The notes under the pieces were generated by a model. The model had not been told where the DNA came from and ran no database searches. It saw only the letters and a program-made list of their open reading frames with translations. 64,000 bases of DNA from Histoplasma ohiense (Eukaryota > Ascomycota > Eurotiomycetes > Onygenales > Ajellomycetaceae): contig JAEVHH010000005.1 in the NCBI GenBank assembly GCA_017607445.1, positions 1,927,001-1,991,000 of the forward strand, read 5' to 3'. The position numbers were made by a program, and so were the translations under genes. Of this stretch, positions 43,492-57,000 are shown piece after piece (the stretch's first letter is position 1; every line of letters begins with the position of its first letter).

Positions 43492-45399
43492 ATGGAACCT
43501 CAAGACGAAGGAGGGCCCCTCTACATCGGCTTCGACCTCTCCACCCAACAGCTAAAAGGCCTGGTCGTAACCTCCTCCCTCAAAGTCATCCATGTAGCCA
43601 AGTTCGACTTCGACGCTGACTCGCGCGGTTTCCCCGTCGAGAACGGTGTGCAAACCAACGAGGCCGAACATGAAGTCTTCGCACCCGTCGCAATGTGGCT
43701 ACAGGCGCTGGATGCAGTGCTGCTCCGCCTGAAGGAGCAGGGGATGGATTTTCGGCGTGTCAGCGCCATCAGCGGCGCGGGCCAGCAGCATGGCAGTGTC
43801 TATTGGAATTCAAACGCGGGGCAGATTTTGGCTGCCTTGGATGCGGGGAAGGGGTTGGAGGAGCAGGTTGCACCGGCGCTGTCGCATCCATATAGTCCGA
43901 ATTGGCAGGATGCGAGTACGCAGCGGGAGTGTGATCGGTTTGATGAGTATTTGGGGAGCCCGGCGGAGTTGGCAGAGGTGACGGGGAGCAAGGCTCATCA
44001 TGTAAGGTGTTTCTCTTCTCTTCTCTGCTTCTTCTTTTATGCTTTGCTATTTTACTTCATTGTTATTTCTCAATGGCTATACTAATTTAGGATTCCTTCT
44101 CAGAGGTTTACGGGACCACAAATATTGCGGTTCCAGCGTAAGTATCCGGATGCGTATAAAAGAACTTCGAGAATATCACTCGTCTCGTCTTTCTTAGCGT
44201 CTTTATTTCTAGGCAAGATTGCTCCCTTTGATATCTCAGATGTATGCGGGATGAACCTATGGGACATTCAAAAGGACCAGTGGAATGGACGGTTACTTGA
44301 GCTATGCGCAGGATCGTATGGGGTGGCCGATTTAAAACAGAAACTAGGCGAGGTGCCAGATGATGGCGGGATGCGACTGGGGAAAATTAACCGCTACTTT
44401 GTCGAGCGGTACTCATTCAACCCGGATTGTGTGATAACTCCTTCCACGGGAGATAACCCAGCTACAATCCTGGCCCTGCCCTTGCGATCAGGGGATGCAG
44501 TGGTGTCCTTAGGGACTTCAACCACCTTCCTCATGTCGACACCGGAATATAAAACAGACCCTTCGACACACTTTTTCAACCACCCAACAACACGGGGGCT
44601 CTACATGTTCATGCTGTGCTACAAAAACGGCGGCCTAGCCCGAGAACACATCCGCGACGCTATTAACAATAAGTTTAGCAAGGACTCCCGATCCCCTTCT
44701 ACCTCTTCTTCCAACCCGTGGAATAACTTTAACGAAGCCGTCTTCCAGCGACCAGCCGCTGGCCAGAAGACAGATGCCGATCTAATGAAATTGGGCCTCT
44801 TCTTCCCCAGACCCGAAATCGTGCCTAATCTCCGCAACGGCGAATGGCGCTTCAACTACGACTCAAACAAAAAGACGCTACAGGAATCCCAACGGGGCTG
44901 GGACAGGCCATTAGATGACGCACGCGCCATCGTCGAGAGCCAGATGCTTTCACTACGTCTGCGCTCCCGCGGTCTAGTTCACAGCCCATCCAAGGACGTG
45001 CCCCCCCAGCCCCGCCGGGTCTATCTTGTCGGTGGTGGGTCCCGTAATACAGCCATTGCCAAAGTGGCCGGAGGGGTCCTTGGTGGGGTTGAAGGGGTTT
45101 ACAAGCTGGATGTTGGAGAGAACGCGTGTGCGCTCGGGGCGGCGTATAAAGCCGTCTGGGGGATGGAGAGGGGGCCGAACCAGACGTTTGAGGATTTGAT
45201 TGGGAAGAGGTGGAAGGAGGAGGAATTTGCGGAGAAGGTCGATGACGGGTATCAGCCTGAGCTGTTTGAGAGGTATGGGAAGGCTGTGGAAGGGTTTGAG
45301 ATGATGGAGAAGCAGATTCTGATGCAGGAGGGGAGGGGAGGAGTGTTGGCTAATTGTGTCATTCCCCGTTCTGCTCTCCATGCCGGTTGCTGGACATAG
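43492..45399 (+). CDS. XKS1: D-xylulose kinase (xylulokinase)
   Basis: Phosphorylates D-xylulose to xylulose 5-phosphate, feeding pentoses from hemicellulose into the pentose phosphate pathway. Exons 43492-44001 and 44104-45399, joined in phase at KAHH|RFTGP; 601 aa, the usual fungal length. The FGGY-type fold is evident: GPLYIGFDLSTQQLKGLVV at the start, ISGAGQQHGSVYW (sugar site), ISLVSSFLASLFLG, APFDISDVCGMNLWDI, ITPSTGDNPATIL and VVSLGTSTTFLMST. The C-terminal nucleotide region reads PRRVYLVGGGSRN and LDVGENACALGAAYKAVW. The last 20 residues (after MMEKQILMQE) look less typical and may hide a final intron. The kinase family is certain; induction by xylose is known for the family and not visible here. 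Confidence 0.94.
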
Positions 45400-47679
45400 T
45401 GATCTTCTTTCGTCAGGAACTATGGTAAACCGCCATGACCGGGCGAGGTTACCCCTGAGCCCCGGCGTTGTTTGTTTATTATTTAATCATAGAGGTTTGG
45501 TTGCATGCGGAGAGTATATAATAATGATTTCCCAACTTATCTCATTCTAGCAGTCCGTCGCAAATTCCGCCTATCTACCTTTTCTTCAACTTACAGGGTA
45601 TAATATAGTGTGCAATACCGCGCGGTTATATTCTGGAAAACAGGTGAGATAAAAGGTACAAAAAATATAGACAAAAAATAAGTTGAGAGCTTCGTCAACT
45701 GACATTTGGTCATTTGGGACGACAGGAGCTATTAGAACCCTGGCCCCTGAAAAATTCTGATGCTGACTGTCTCGTCAACGGGTCATATCCGTGACCTGGG
45801 GGTGCAACCACTTCATATTCCAACCGATAGCTCCTTGAGGATACAATGGCTATGAAATTGAGATCTCTGCAAAGTATCCAACTCTATTTTGGACGGTACT
45901 CACAGCCACATGCTCACCTTGCTGATATGGAGACTTTGAAAATCCTGTCACTCGTCATTTAGATGTGCCACCTGAAAAATTGAAGCTCTTCTCCCTCGCT
46001 ACTTGGCCAGAGAGGTTCCATGGGGACAAGAGGTTTGTCTTGAATATTATAAAACTCGACCCAAGGTATAGGCCAACAGCAGTTTCACAGTCAGATATCA
46101 GATAAATCAAACCAATCTTTTATCAAACAATCTCAGCTTTCTCAATAATCTATATCTCACAGTGAGCTCATTATATTCTCACAATCATTTAAATGATTCA
46201 AGTCTTCAGTTATTGACAGCTTGATAGTATATGATTTTCAATCAGGGTTCTTCAAGCTAACACCTTTCAAAGATAACCGGTTCAATAAAATATAAGCAGA
46301 CCCGCGTTTCGATTGTGTTTTGTGGGTGCTGTGGAGGCGAAACGATTGAATTCTGCAACAGCATCGGAATACATTATTTATCTCCCGACTGGTCCGTAGG
46401 ATTCAACTGAACCCCACTGCCATCCGAGAGTAGATGACTTGTACAGAAAGCAGCTACAGGCTGAACAGGAATCGACCGCTTTAGGCTTGCAACTGAAGCT
46501 CGATGAGCAGCTGCATAAAAGCAGCAAGGCGTGGCGTGGATGTGGTTCAGGTCAAGCTGAATCTCGTGGGGATGCCCTCTGATATTTATGTCAACTTCAG
46601 GGCGTCGCGGCACAGCTGCGGGCTTGATTCGCTGCACCACTGCAAGTGGACTGATCATAGCTTTGGATAGTCTTCAAACAACGACCACCGCTATTTGTTG
46701 TAGTTTGGCAGCATATTGCAAAGGGGTCGGCATGGAGAAGGCAGTTGCTGTTGGTCCATTTGGTACAGGACTTTGTGTAGCTTGGGTTGTGCTGCCCATC
46801 TTCTCAGTCCGAAGGCTCAATGATGGCCGCCGTAGGTGATGCAGCGGGCTTTCCGATTCGGTGGCAGTGAGCTAATCGAAAAAATTGGGTGTATGCAGCA
46901 GGAAAATATCTTGAAGAAGGTGGCTAATGAAGCAGTTAGCAGCTAAGTGGCCGTTGATGAACGTCGTTGATCAGACAGAGCCTGTGCCGTTTTGTTTCAT
47001 CGTGAAAACGGGTCAGGCCATCCAAAGGTCATTTTACCAGATACGGGTTGCCCCCTGTTCACCATGCATAAGAGGAATAAAACAGTTTTAGTAATCATAT
47101 TTATATAAAAGAATAGAATCCATATTAGCTCTCAGTCAATCCGTTTTGGAAAATCTCTTCCCAATGGGCTCGACGTACTCCGTAAATTTTGAAGAACTTC
47201 TGCGGAGTGGAGCCAGGGCACACAACTTTGTGCGGTGTATTTAATTAATTGTGGCGGTCTTGGGTAAATTAAATACTGCCGCGAGTTCTTATCAGCAACA
47301 GGCATCTTCCATCCCAACCCCCGCCAGAACTCGCCAACCTGCCCTCCAACTCCCGTCAACCCACTGCAGAAGAACGCACATCCAAGCAAGAGAGAGCCCT
47401 CGCAATTGTAATAAATAGCGTATTGTGATTCTGCAATTCCCAACGCCTAGCCAGCCGCCTTGAGTTGTATCCATTGCAAAGAGGCTCTTATTATTATTCG
47501 TTTCCCGCCTACTGCAGGCCTGGCATGGCTTGACGAGCGTGATATGACACTCCACTACAGCACTCAGCTTCAAACAGATTTCTCCTGCGCAAAGCAGCAA
47601 AGCTTCTCGCAGGCAGACTCCACCTAGAATACCAGGCCGTGTGGGAGCTAAGTGGTCTGGACGACTTGCTGGCCACACC
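45400..47679. other. 2.3-kb intergenic region with a possible kinase relic
   Basis: No intact gene. Short frames near 46.4-46.8 kb lack features. The stretch 45770-46105 is listed separately. Confidence 0.45.
45770..46105 (+). pseudogene. possible degenerate protein-kinase C-lobe fragment
   Basis: Between stops and in more than one frame, kinase-like pieces appear in the expected order. A GHIRDLG segment resembles the DFG region. A 54-codon stretch from 45941 to the TAA ending at 46105 contains PEKLKLFSLATWPERF, GDKRFVLNIIKLDPRYRPTA; the last part resembles the C-lobe end DPxxRPTA of many kinases. Frameshifts and stops separate them. The match is from memory of motifs only and could be chance. 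Confidence 0.25.
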
Positions 47680-50600
47680 ATGGAGGACCAGGTAGCTATA
47701 AGGATTTTTTTTTTTTTTTTCGGTGTCCCTTGCCTTCTGTGCCATTGCCCCTCGATCGAACTTTTACTCGATGCAGCCCGACTGGCTACCATACAAAGGT
47801 CTGACTTGTTTTGATAAATAGGTAGCGAATGCCATTGAAATTGCCTGGAACCCCTCTTCCGATCAAGCGCTCAAGGCACAGGCATTTGAATACCTCAACC
47901 AGCTCCGAACAAGCCCCTCAGGATGGCACGTGTGCCTTTCCATCTTCACCAAATTACCCCGTCACTCGGAGGTTGTCCGCCATTCCGCCCTGGAAATCGT
48001 CAGCAGTGCTACACAGACCGGCCTAGTGGACATGCAGGGGCTTGGATATATCAAGGACACCATGATGGATTACCTCCGCCGGATGTATGGCCTCGATCCA
48101 GCCGCTCAGATGGACCCTGCTAGTATCCAAAATAAGGTGGCCCAAACGTTGACGTATCTTTTTTCCGCCCTCTATGTCAACGGATGGGAAACCTTTTTTG
48201 ACGATCTTATTCGTTTAACGTACAAAAGCCCCCAGAGCTCGTCCAAGGATAATTCCCCGGGGATCATATTCTACCTCCGAGTCATCAACTCAATCCATGC
48301 CGAGATCGGAGATGTTCTGGTTTCGAGATCACGGGTCGAACAGGACAAAGCAAATCTGCTGAAGGACCTTATACGCCAGAGGGACGTGCAGAAAATTGTT
48401 AGCTCCTGGCAGGAGATTCTATCTCAGTGGCAGAATGGGAGTGACCAGATAGCGGAGATATGTCTAAGAGCCATTGGCAGTTGGGTGAGCTGGATCGATA
48501 TCTCGCTAATCGTCAATCAGTCTATGCTTGACCTGCTCTTCCAACAGCTTGTCAGAGCTAAGGATGTTAATCTCCCTGAAGGTGGAGAGAAAGTCCGGGA
48601 TGTAGCAATCGATGTATTTACGGAGATCGTGGGAAAGAAGATGAAGCCCTCGGATAAGATCGATATGATCGTGTTCCTCAGTTTGGAGAATATCGTGGCT
48701 CAACTTACCGCGAGCCCTCCACTGCACGATCACCGCTTTACCTCCAAATACGACACAGATCTAGCAGAAACGGTGGCTAAGCTAGTTAATATGACAACGA
48801 TTGATATAGTCCGGGTTTTGGATAATGACACTGTCGACCCCTCCACTAAGGAAAAGGCCGAGACTCTTCTACAAGGATTTCTTCCACATATCCTCCGATA
48901 TTTCGCAGACGAGTATGATGAGATATGCTCCACTGTTATCCCCTCTATGAACGACCTCCTCTCCTACTTCCGCAAAAGCACGAAAAAGAATCCCGCGCTT
49001 GTCCCTCAGCAAACCACTATGCTAATGCCAATCCTAAAGGCTATCATTACTAAAATGAGATATGATGAAACCTCAACATGGGGTGATGAGGATGAGCAAA
49101 CGGACGAAGCCGAGTTCCAGGAACTCCGAAAACGGCTAAACGTACTTCAGCAAATCATTGCGTCTACAAACGAACAGCTTTACATGGATGTTGTGAGTGG
49201 AGTGGTCGGGACCACTTTTGACGGTATGAGGCAGCCTGGCACGCAGGTTGATTGGAGGGATCTAGATCTTGCCTTGCATGAGATGTTCCTTTTTGGGGAC
49301 CTAGCTGTGAAATCGGGAGGCTTGTACGTCAAAAATAAATTGAATAATCCCGCAGCGGAAAGGCTGGTGGAAATGATGCGAAGTATGGTTGAAGCTGGTA
49401 AGTTTTTTGCTACCAGCCATGTAGTTTTTGGGTCGTTAGCTAATGAGGCTGCTGCTATTTAACAGATATTAGGTCATTTACCCATCCGGTAACCCAACTC
49501 CAATTCATGGAAATCTGTGTGCGCTATAGCTCCTTTTTCGATCACCATGTCCATCTTATTCCAGGCGTCCTAGAAAGCTTCCTACAATTAGTTCATCACC
49601 CAGTTAAGAAGGTCAGCACGAGATCGTGGTACCTTTTCCATCGGCTCGTTAAGCATCTACGAAACCGCATTGGGAATGTTGCGGAAACCGTCATCAAAGC
49701 TCTCAGCGATCTTCTTGTCATCCGGGCAGAAGTACCTCAAGAAGGGTCTGATGGTGATGACATGTCATCAGAAAATCACGAAGGGTCTGCCGATGCTGTC
49801 TTCAACAGCCAGCTATATCTTTTTGAAGCTATTGGCCTTATTTGCTCTACCACTTCAGTCCCTGTTGACCAACAAGTCGTCTACGCCCAGTCTGTCATGA
49901 ATCCGATCTTTATGGATATGGAAAGACACCTGGGAGCTGCAAAGGAAAACGACGAGCGATCTATCTTACAAATTCACCATGATATAATGGCGCTGGGAAC
50001 GCTCGCTCGGGGATTCTCGGACTGGACCCCAGGTACCACGACACCTACGTCACCCCCGGCACCAGAAATATCTGATTCTTTTAGCCAGGTATCCGAGGCG
50101 ACCTTGGTGGCTCTTGAGTCTCTGAAGTCATCGTTTAATATTAGGACTGCAGCAAGATTTGCGTTCTCCAGACTTGTTGGCGTCCGAGGTTCCCAGGATT
50201 TACATCAACTGCCACGGTGGATTGACGGATTAATGACCGAAACATCCTCAAAAGATGAGATGGCTTTGTTTTTGCGCTTACTAGATCAGATTGTTTTTGG
50301 CTTCAAGACTGAGATTTACGGTATACTCGACACCCTCTTAACGCCCTTCCTCCAGCGGGTATTCGCGGGAATTTCTGATCCCACAACTGGCACGGACGAT
50401 GAGATTCAACTCGCGGAACTAAAGCGGGAGTATCTCCACTTTTTGCTAATTCTCCTGAACAATAACCTTGGAACGGTCATAATTAGCAGCAGTATGTTCT
50501 CAAAACCCATCATATTTTAAATGCCGGTGCTAAGTCCCCTGATGCTGATGAATTTTTGCTCCGATAATTAGCAAACCAATCAATATTCGAAACCGTTATC

Positions 50601-51150
50601 ACCACTATCGAACATTTTGCAAGGGACGTTGATGATTTCCCCACGGCTAAGATGGCATTCTCAGTCCTGTCCCGTATGTCCAGCCTTTGGGGTGGGCCAG
50701 ATATCAACCAACCGGCCAACGGTTCCAACGGCAATATCTCCATCCAGCCTGCACTGCCAGGTTTCGCTCAGTTCATGATCACCCGCTTTTCCCCCCTATG
50801 CTGGTCACTCCCCATGACTCCCAGCTTCAATCCAAAGGATGCACAGGCAAAACAAGTCCTAGGAGAGGCGTCTACGTTGCAAAAAGTCATATATTTAAAG
50901 ACGGGGCAGGAGTATGTTGATTGGCTTAGAGGGAAAGAATTGCCCGAGATGGGAATGGGAGGAGATCTTATTAATGAGTATGTCGGATCCTTGGAGCAGC
51001 TAGATATAAAAGGATTCCGACAATTTTTCCAGGTATGATTTTTTGTAAAAAAGAAAAAAAAAAAAACCCCCGAGAAAACGTTTTAATGGATATAACAATA
51101 TCTAACTTGAATCCCCTTTGCAGTCATTCATCCAACGATTAAGCGCATGA
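47680..51150 (+). CDS. LOS1: exportin-T (tRNA nuclear export receptor Los1)
   Basis: Los1/XPOT is a karyopherin that carries mature tRNA out of the nucleus with RanGTP. Five exons: 47680-47691 (only MEDQ), 47822-49397, 49466-50491, 50572-51032 and 51124-51150 (nine codons with stop); all phases agree. Predicted 1033 aa, the family's length. The start MEDQVANAIEIAWNPSSDQA matches fungal Los1. HEAT-like helices run throughout: GWETFFDDLIRLTYKSP, RVINSIHAEIGDVLVSRSR, AIGSWVSWIDISLIVNQSM, DVAIDVFTEIVGKKM, FLPHILRYFADEYDE, VKKVSTRSWYLFHRLVKHLR and HFLLILLNNNLGTVI. The end SFIQRLSA is typical. The tiny first exon was placed from its ATG, the GTAGCT donor and the conserved N-terminus. Identification is firm. 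Confidence 0.95.
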
Positions 51151-52276
51151 TATCACGAAAGCTGCCACTGTCTTACCCGCTATGATTATCTATACAACAA
51201 CTTCCCTATTATCTATATCCTAACTCTTAACCTGAACGGCCTCCCCACCAAACTTCCGTCTTCTTTCTCTTCATCTTTTAATCCTGAGAAGGAAGATGAC
51301 ATATTAAAACCTGAAAATTATGTATCTAACCTTAACTCATCATAATCTACACCCAAAAATCTACACGATGATCTTCACGTCAGTACTTCAACCCATCTCC
51401 AATCGCGCCCCTCCCCTTTATGTTTCCTTTATATGTTTTTGGCCACGATACCAGGCCTACAGATGCATGTGCATTCTAGGCGTTGATCCCATTTAATATT
51501 ACTATTTTCTTTCTTCCTTTTCCTTTTCCTTTTCCTTTCCTTTTCTTTTCCTCTCTTTGTTTTGAAAGAAACATGTTTTATTCGTCGTCCTCTCCTCGCG
51601 TTATTTGTTTTATTCCATTTTATATGGCCATTTTATGCCACATTATGATGCCAATGTAAGCCGAGGAAGAGCAGATACCAGTTCGTTTGCTTTTGCGACT
51701 GTTTTGGGCGAGGAGATAGATAGTGTTTGAGCCCTTTACTTATGGAGAAGTGTTTATACCAGGTTGACGTGGATAATTGTTGAGGTGAGGGTTGCCCCCC
51801 TGGAGTGGCGGCTGAGTGTTGGTTTGAATTGCCACTCGAAATCGTCGATAACAAGCGGGGAAGCCTAAGGTGGCAAAAGGGGCAGGGTGGAGGGGGTGGA
51901 GGTAGAAATGAAGGTGGTGGTAGTACGGTTAAAGCCAACCAAGGACAATGTTGAATAGATAGCAAGACTTTTGGTAAATGTTGCAGTGAAACGTATTTAG
52001 TCGATGAGTGGCGATGCTGACGAAAAATATAAAAGGTATAGATTCAAATTCATACACATATTCAACCGGTAGTGGTAGAGAACTGGGAAATACCATTTCA
52101 ACTTCTCTCAGCTGTAGGAAAGCGAAAAGAAAAGATACAAAATTTATTTCTCTGGTAGCTAGGTATAGCTCAAGGTTGTTGCGTAGCGTTGTCACTTTCA
52201 CGGGGGGTAGAACGTTTGTGATTTCACCAGATGAGATAGATAGCCACTTTCCCGACAGGGCTAAGTAATAAGCATA
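51151..52276. other. intergenic, 3' flanks of convergent LOS1 and FGH genes
   Basis: A TTTTCC-type pyrimidine repeat lies near 51512-51560. No supported gene. Confidence 0.6.
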
Positions 52277-53463
52277 TTATGCGAATAGGTACTTAGCCGC
52301 GTGCTCAATGTGGTCATCCGAGAACGTCGCTATGGTATAGTAGCTGTGATCGCAATCTGCCTGGTACCGGATATTTATACCCTCAACACCAGCTTCCTTG
52401 GCCGCCTGAGCAAAGTTTTCCGGGAGCAGTTGACCCTGTTCATAGAAAGTGTCGCCAGTACCCTGCAAAATCAAGCAGGTCGATCAATAAAGGCCACAGA
52501 CGGACGCCTCAATGGGCCAGAAGTGAGAAAAAAAAAAAAAAAGAGGTACATACCACATCAATCAGCGCATTAAGAGGGCCTTTCCACTTTTTAACAAGCT
52601 CAGTGGCATCATATTCCTTCCATTTTTGAACGTCATTGCCCAAGTATCCCTTGAACGCCTTTTGACCCCAGGGGCAATTGATTGGGTTGGAAATGGGAGC
52701 AAAGGCAGAAACGGATTTGTATTTTCCTGGGTTTTTTAAGAACTGGGTAACAGTAAAAATTAAAAAATTAAAAATTAGCCATGTTAAGCCTATTTTTCTT
52801 CCTTTCAAGTTTCCCCGGATAAAACCAGGGGCTTGGTTGGGAATGACTACCTACCAAAGTCAACGCGCCGTGTCCGCCCATGCTATGGCCCGTAATACCG
52901 ACCCGTGTCGAATCCAATTGGTCAAAAACAGCAAATACTGCCTTTGGCAGTTCCTCTGTGACGTAGCTGTACATGTTATATCCTTTATCGTAAGGAGCAT
53001 TGGTGGCATCAACGTAAAAGCCGGCGCCGGTGCCAAAGTCCCAAGAGTCGTTCTCGCCCTCGACATTTAGGCCTCCTGTGGTTTCGGTCGATTTGAGAAT
53101 TAGCCAATGGTTCAAATTCTTGATTATATCATATCTGACAGAAAATAAGGATAAATGTATTAGCATAATAGAAACGTTTGAGCACAAATCACACGTACGA
53201 GGACTCGTGTCGGGATAGAGAATCGCAATCCCTCGCTTGCTAGCTCCATGCTGGAAAAACCCCTTCTCGGAGCAGTTGTCCGCTGTGCAAGTGAGGCCGG
53301 AAAGGTATATCAGGACAGGAACTTTCTGTTTTGGGTTTTGGATAGCTTGTGGAGGTAGATAGAGATTAAATGTCATTTCGCAGTTGGTAGTGGTGGCATC
53401 GTGAGCAAGCTTGAGCAGTTTCCCACCAAAGGAAGCGATTGTTGCTTTGGTTGTGACGGACAT
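52277..53463 (-). CDS. S-formylglutathione hydrolase (esterase D family)
   Basis: Hydrolyses S-formylglutathione to formate and glutathione, the second step of glutathione-dependent formaldehyde detoxification in the cytosol. Exons 53463-53199, 53075-52855, 52742-52554 and 52462-52277; phases agree; 286 aa, as usual. Landmarks are PVLIYLSGLTCTADNCSEK, TSPRGLNVEGENDSWDFGTG, VDATNAPYDKGYNMYSYV, the nucleophile elbow GITGHSMGGHGALT with Ser153, SAFAPISNPINCPWG, and GTGDTFYEQGQLLPENF with the likely acid Asp. DCDHSYYTIATF carries the catalytic His. Intron 1 (123 nt) is free of stops in the reading frame, so an unspliced transcript would still be open. Confidence 0.95.
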
Positions 53464-54042
53464 GGTAGTTGGTTATACAGTTGTAAGGAATTATAATTAA
53501 TTGATAGATGTAGAGAAATTTCCAGCTAGCTGCAATTGAGGGATGCTATTCGGAGTTTTACTGGGAAACAAGGAATGCTGCTAATTGATTCCCAATATTA
53601 TTGCCGAGTGGGACAGACGTCATGCGGGGAAGAAAGTCTCCAAATATGATAGCTAGATTCCCCTAACCAAGAACTGCATTTGAGTACGCACGGCACATAC
53701 ATATACGAAAACCATTATCAGAATTTTTATTCTAAAGAGCTACACAAGAGTAGCAGTACGAAGAATTAATATCTATACGATTCAATACTAGGGGAACCTG
53801 AAAATGACAATAGCTTCAACGAAAAGGATAATCTATCTGCTTCCCAATGCAACAAATCAACCGCTATGCTCCAATGTCATGTCCGATTTGCAACCGTGTC
53901 TATCAATAACTATACAGTAAATGGTCATCAGTAAACATGTAAGCAGTAAAAGTTAAACTGAAAATAAAAGAAGAAGAAGAAGAAGAAGAAGAAGAAGAAG
54001 AAGAAGAAGAGAAAAGAAGAACAAAAACCAAAGAGAAACCCC
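53464..54042. other. intergenic with a GAA microsatellite
   Basis: FGH promoter side and separase 3' flank. (AAG)n runs from 53968 to 54010, about 14 units, and is the only notable structure. Confidence 0.7.
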
Positions 54043-57000
54043 TTATTTCAAAAACACCGGAACACCATACACCACTGGAGCTGCTCCGTTAAGATATTGC
54101 AAAATGCAAGCACTTCGGGAATTAGCAACTGCGGTATCAAGTCCTACAGGACCACCCATTTGGGACGGCTTTATTGGTCTGGGAAGAAGAGGTTTCATAG
54201 TCTTTGACCCTTTAGTCCTGCTTCCTTGATTGGTCTCAACCGGCGCCTTGTCCATGAGACCCCATTGCTCGAATGTGGATTGCGCAAAACGGTCGATGTC
54301 CTTATCGGTAACATCCCAAAGAGTGGCTACAAGAGCGGGTGCCCCAGCATGCATATAGTTGATCGGTGTCCCATACGGCTCGAATTCGCCCGCTTCAGTC
54401 AGCGAGCCACTGCTACAACCCATGAGGAAGGTGACAGCACACCGATCCAAGCGCTTGATAGTCCTGCCCCGAATATATTGGGCCCCACTTCCATGACCAA
54501 AGTAGAGAAGTAAATCTTTGCTTTCCAGGTATTCCTTGAATTCATCTTCACTTGGTTCTCGGTTTGTGATCCCGCTCCACCCATCCAAGCTTAACAACGA
54601 ATTTTCGAAAGTACTTTGGGTCGATTCCAAGTCCCCTCCGGGGTTGAGAATATATGAGCCAAGATTTCGGTCAATGGGGAATCCATCAACCCGGTCTCCA
54701 AGATCATTGTTGGCTTGGAGGTTTGACAGCGTGACTTTCAGATGATGTAGAGACGGCATTCGAGAAACAGAGGACCCGCGCAAACAATTGAGGGACTCCC
54801 ATGGGAACGAGTGAAGCTCCTTGTCGAGAATGAGTATTGTGTGGCCTGACTGAGTGGATATCCTATCCCTTTTCTCATTTTCCTTATAGCAGCGAATCGC
54901 ATCGAGAGTCTCAACAACCATCATATCGAAATCGATTTCGTCATATGCATTCCTTTCCCCGTGGAACTGGAGTATGTCGACAACGAAATACAAAAGGTCC
55001 ATAACAAGGTCTTCCGCGTCCGAGCAGTCGTCAATATTCCCGATGTTGACGAACAATTCCATAACATCCCGGTGGAAATTCGTTTTATGCACTCGGCCTC
55101 TCCCACGTTGTCTTCTTGATGGAAGATGTTTGTCGAGAATTTTCCCAAAAGAGTCGATGAACCGGGAAAGAAGAGGAGTATTTCGTGGGGACTGTGAGAA
55201 TATACCACGGAAACCGCCAAACCAAACTGTTTCGATATTGCTAAGGAGGTCTCTCAGGCGATTATCTAACGATTGGCGAGTAGCCCACCATTCCCTTTTT
55301 GCACTCTTATCGATACTGGCTCGGGCGTTGTGTGCGCTCTCATTGGCTAACCGAATGATTTCTAGGAGTTCTTTTTTTCCTTCTCCAAAATCAAATTCAC
55401 CCTCATCCATCTCCTCCAAGTTTCCCCTTTTTAATGGAAGACGGAGCAAAAAGGGTGGCCTTCCAGAGCGTAACTTGGATATGATGAACTCCTTATGGTC
55501 CCCGCTTACTGTTAAAGAAAGGACGTTCCACGTATTTGGCAAGGTATCCACATAATCTAGCATAAATTCAGCGGATCTGAGTTCATCGGGTTTCGCGAAA
55601 TTGTTGGGTGCAGCTGGCCACTTCAAAGGTTCAACGGAGCCGCACAACTCTTTGTCAATTGCAATAGAAGAATGCTCTCTCAAGAAGGCCAAGTTTCGTC
55701 CGTTTTCTACTTATAATTCTTATTTTAGAATGGGTTGCATCTTAAGTATGATATTTCTGATACATACCTATCGAAACTGCGGCCTGTAACGGGCCGGAGA
55801 ACCCTTCCAGTTTGGATGATGTTGCATGCGACACCATGCATATTTGGCTTGAAATGTACGAAATACTGTGGTTGTCGTTGGTTGAGCCGTATACTGGTGC
55901 GGAAGAAGCAATAGTGGGAAGTAAGCTACTTGCTGTGAGTATCGTGTCAGCGAAATCTTTGGGGCGAGCCCGAGTATGGCTTTTCGTAGTCGATGCCCCA
56001 GCTCTTGTTCTAGTTGTCGGAACTAGCCCTTTCGTGCTGCGAGAACCCGTCGAAGATGGCTTTTCTTCCACAACTTCATTTGTTAGATTTATTGTTGGGA
56101 GGGATATTGTAGATTCTGGCAGAACACAGTACACAGCATGGGTAGTGAGCTGTTGGATCCAATTGGCAAGTAAGAACTGCGCCTTGGTGATCATATAAGA
56201 CATCTCGCGAGTTTTGCATTTCGGGAGCCGCTCTGCCTGTTCAAGAAGGGCAGACGCATCCGCAAAATCCTGTCTCGACAACAAATCCGCTATCTGCTGA
56301 TTTAGCAAATCAACTCGGAACTGTGAAAACGAGAGCGGTGGGAGTGCGGTTTCGCCAGTTGAACCAGTTGGAACTCTGGAATTGGCAGGGGGGCTTTCCA
56401 GCGTTTTTGCGCATCTTGCCTTTGTTTTCTGACTGCCGGAGGCTTTTTGGCGCTGTTTTGTAGTTTTTATTGTCAGCTGGCTCATTTTTACTTCAAAATC
56501 GGGCTCCAAAGCTAGATCGTCTGTTGGTTCGGCTGTGGTATATCCTGATATATCCAATAAAGTTTGATGGGCCAACTGAAGCGATTTGTTTCTCTCCTCC
56601 AGGTTTCCCCGAAGTCGGTGAAACAGGGAGAAAGTCATATGAAAAGCTACTGTATCTAGATTCTGATCAAGCGAATTCGATGCGCTCGAGGCAATATCTA
56701 ATAGCTCATGGCCTTTATGAACGTGGCCGCCGCGGAGCCAGGAATTTCCCAGTTCAGCCTGGGTGAGGAAAGTAGAGGACGTGGCGCCGATAGCCTTGCA
56801 AATTTTTAACGCCTGCTCCCCAAAATAGATGCAATCCTGAAAAAGGCCATTGTGAGCGGAAAGCCTGGACAGGTTGACAAGTCCAATGTAATGTGAGGTA
56901 AAAAGCGGCCAATACAACGAGCCCTCACGGTAGTTATCCAGTGTGCCGCCACCATCTGATGCTAAGCTGATCACATTGACCTTGTTGGAGAGATCGTCGA

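Noticed and set aside
46588..46839. Plus-strand 83-codon ATG frame
   Set aside because: Short, with no recognisable features and no neighbouring exons.
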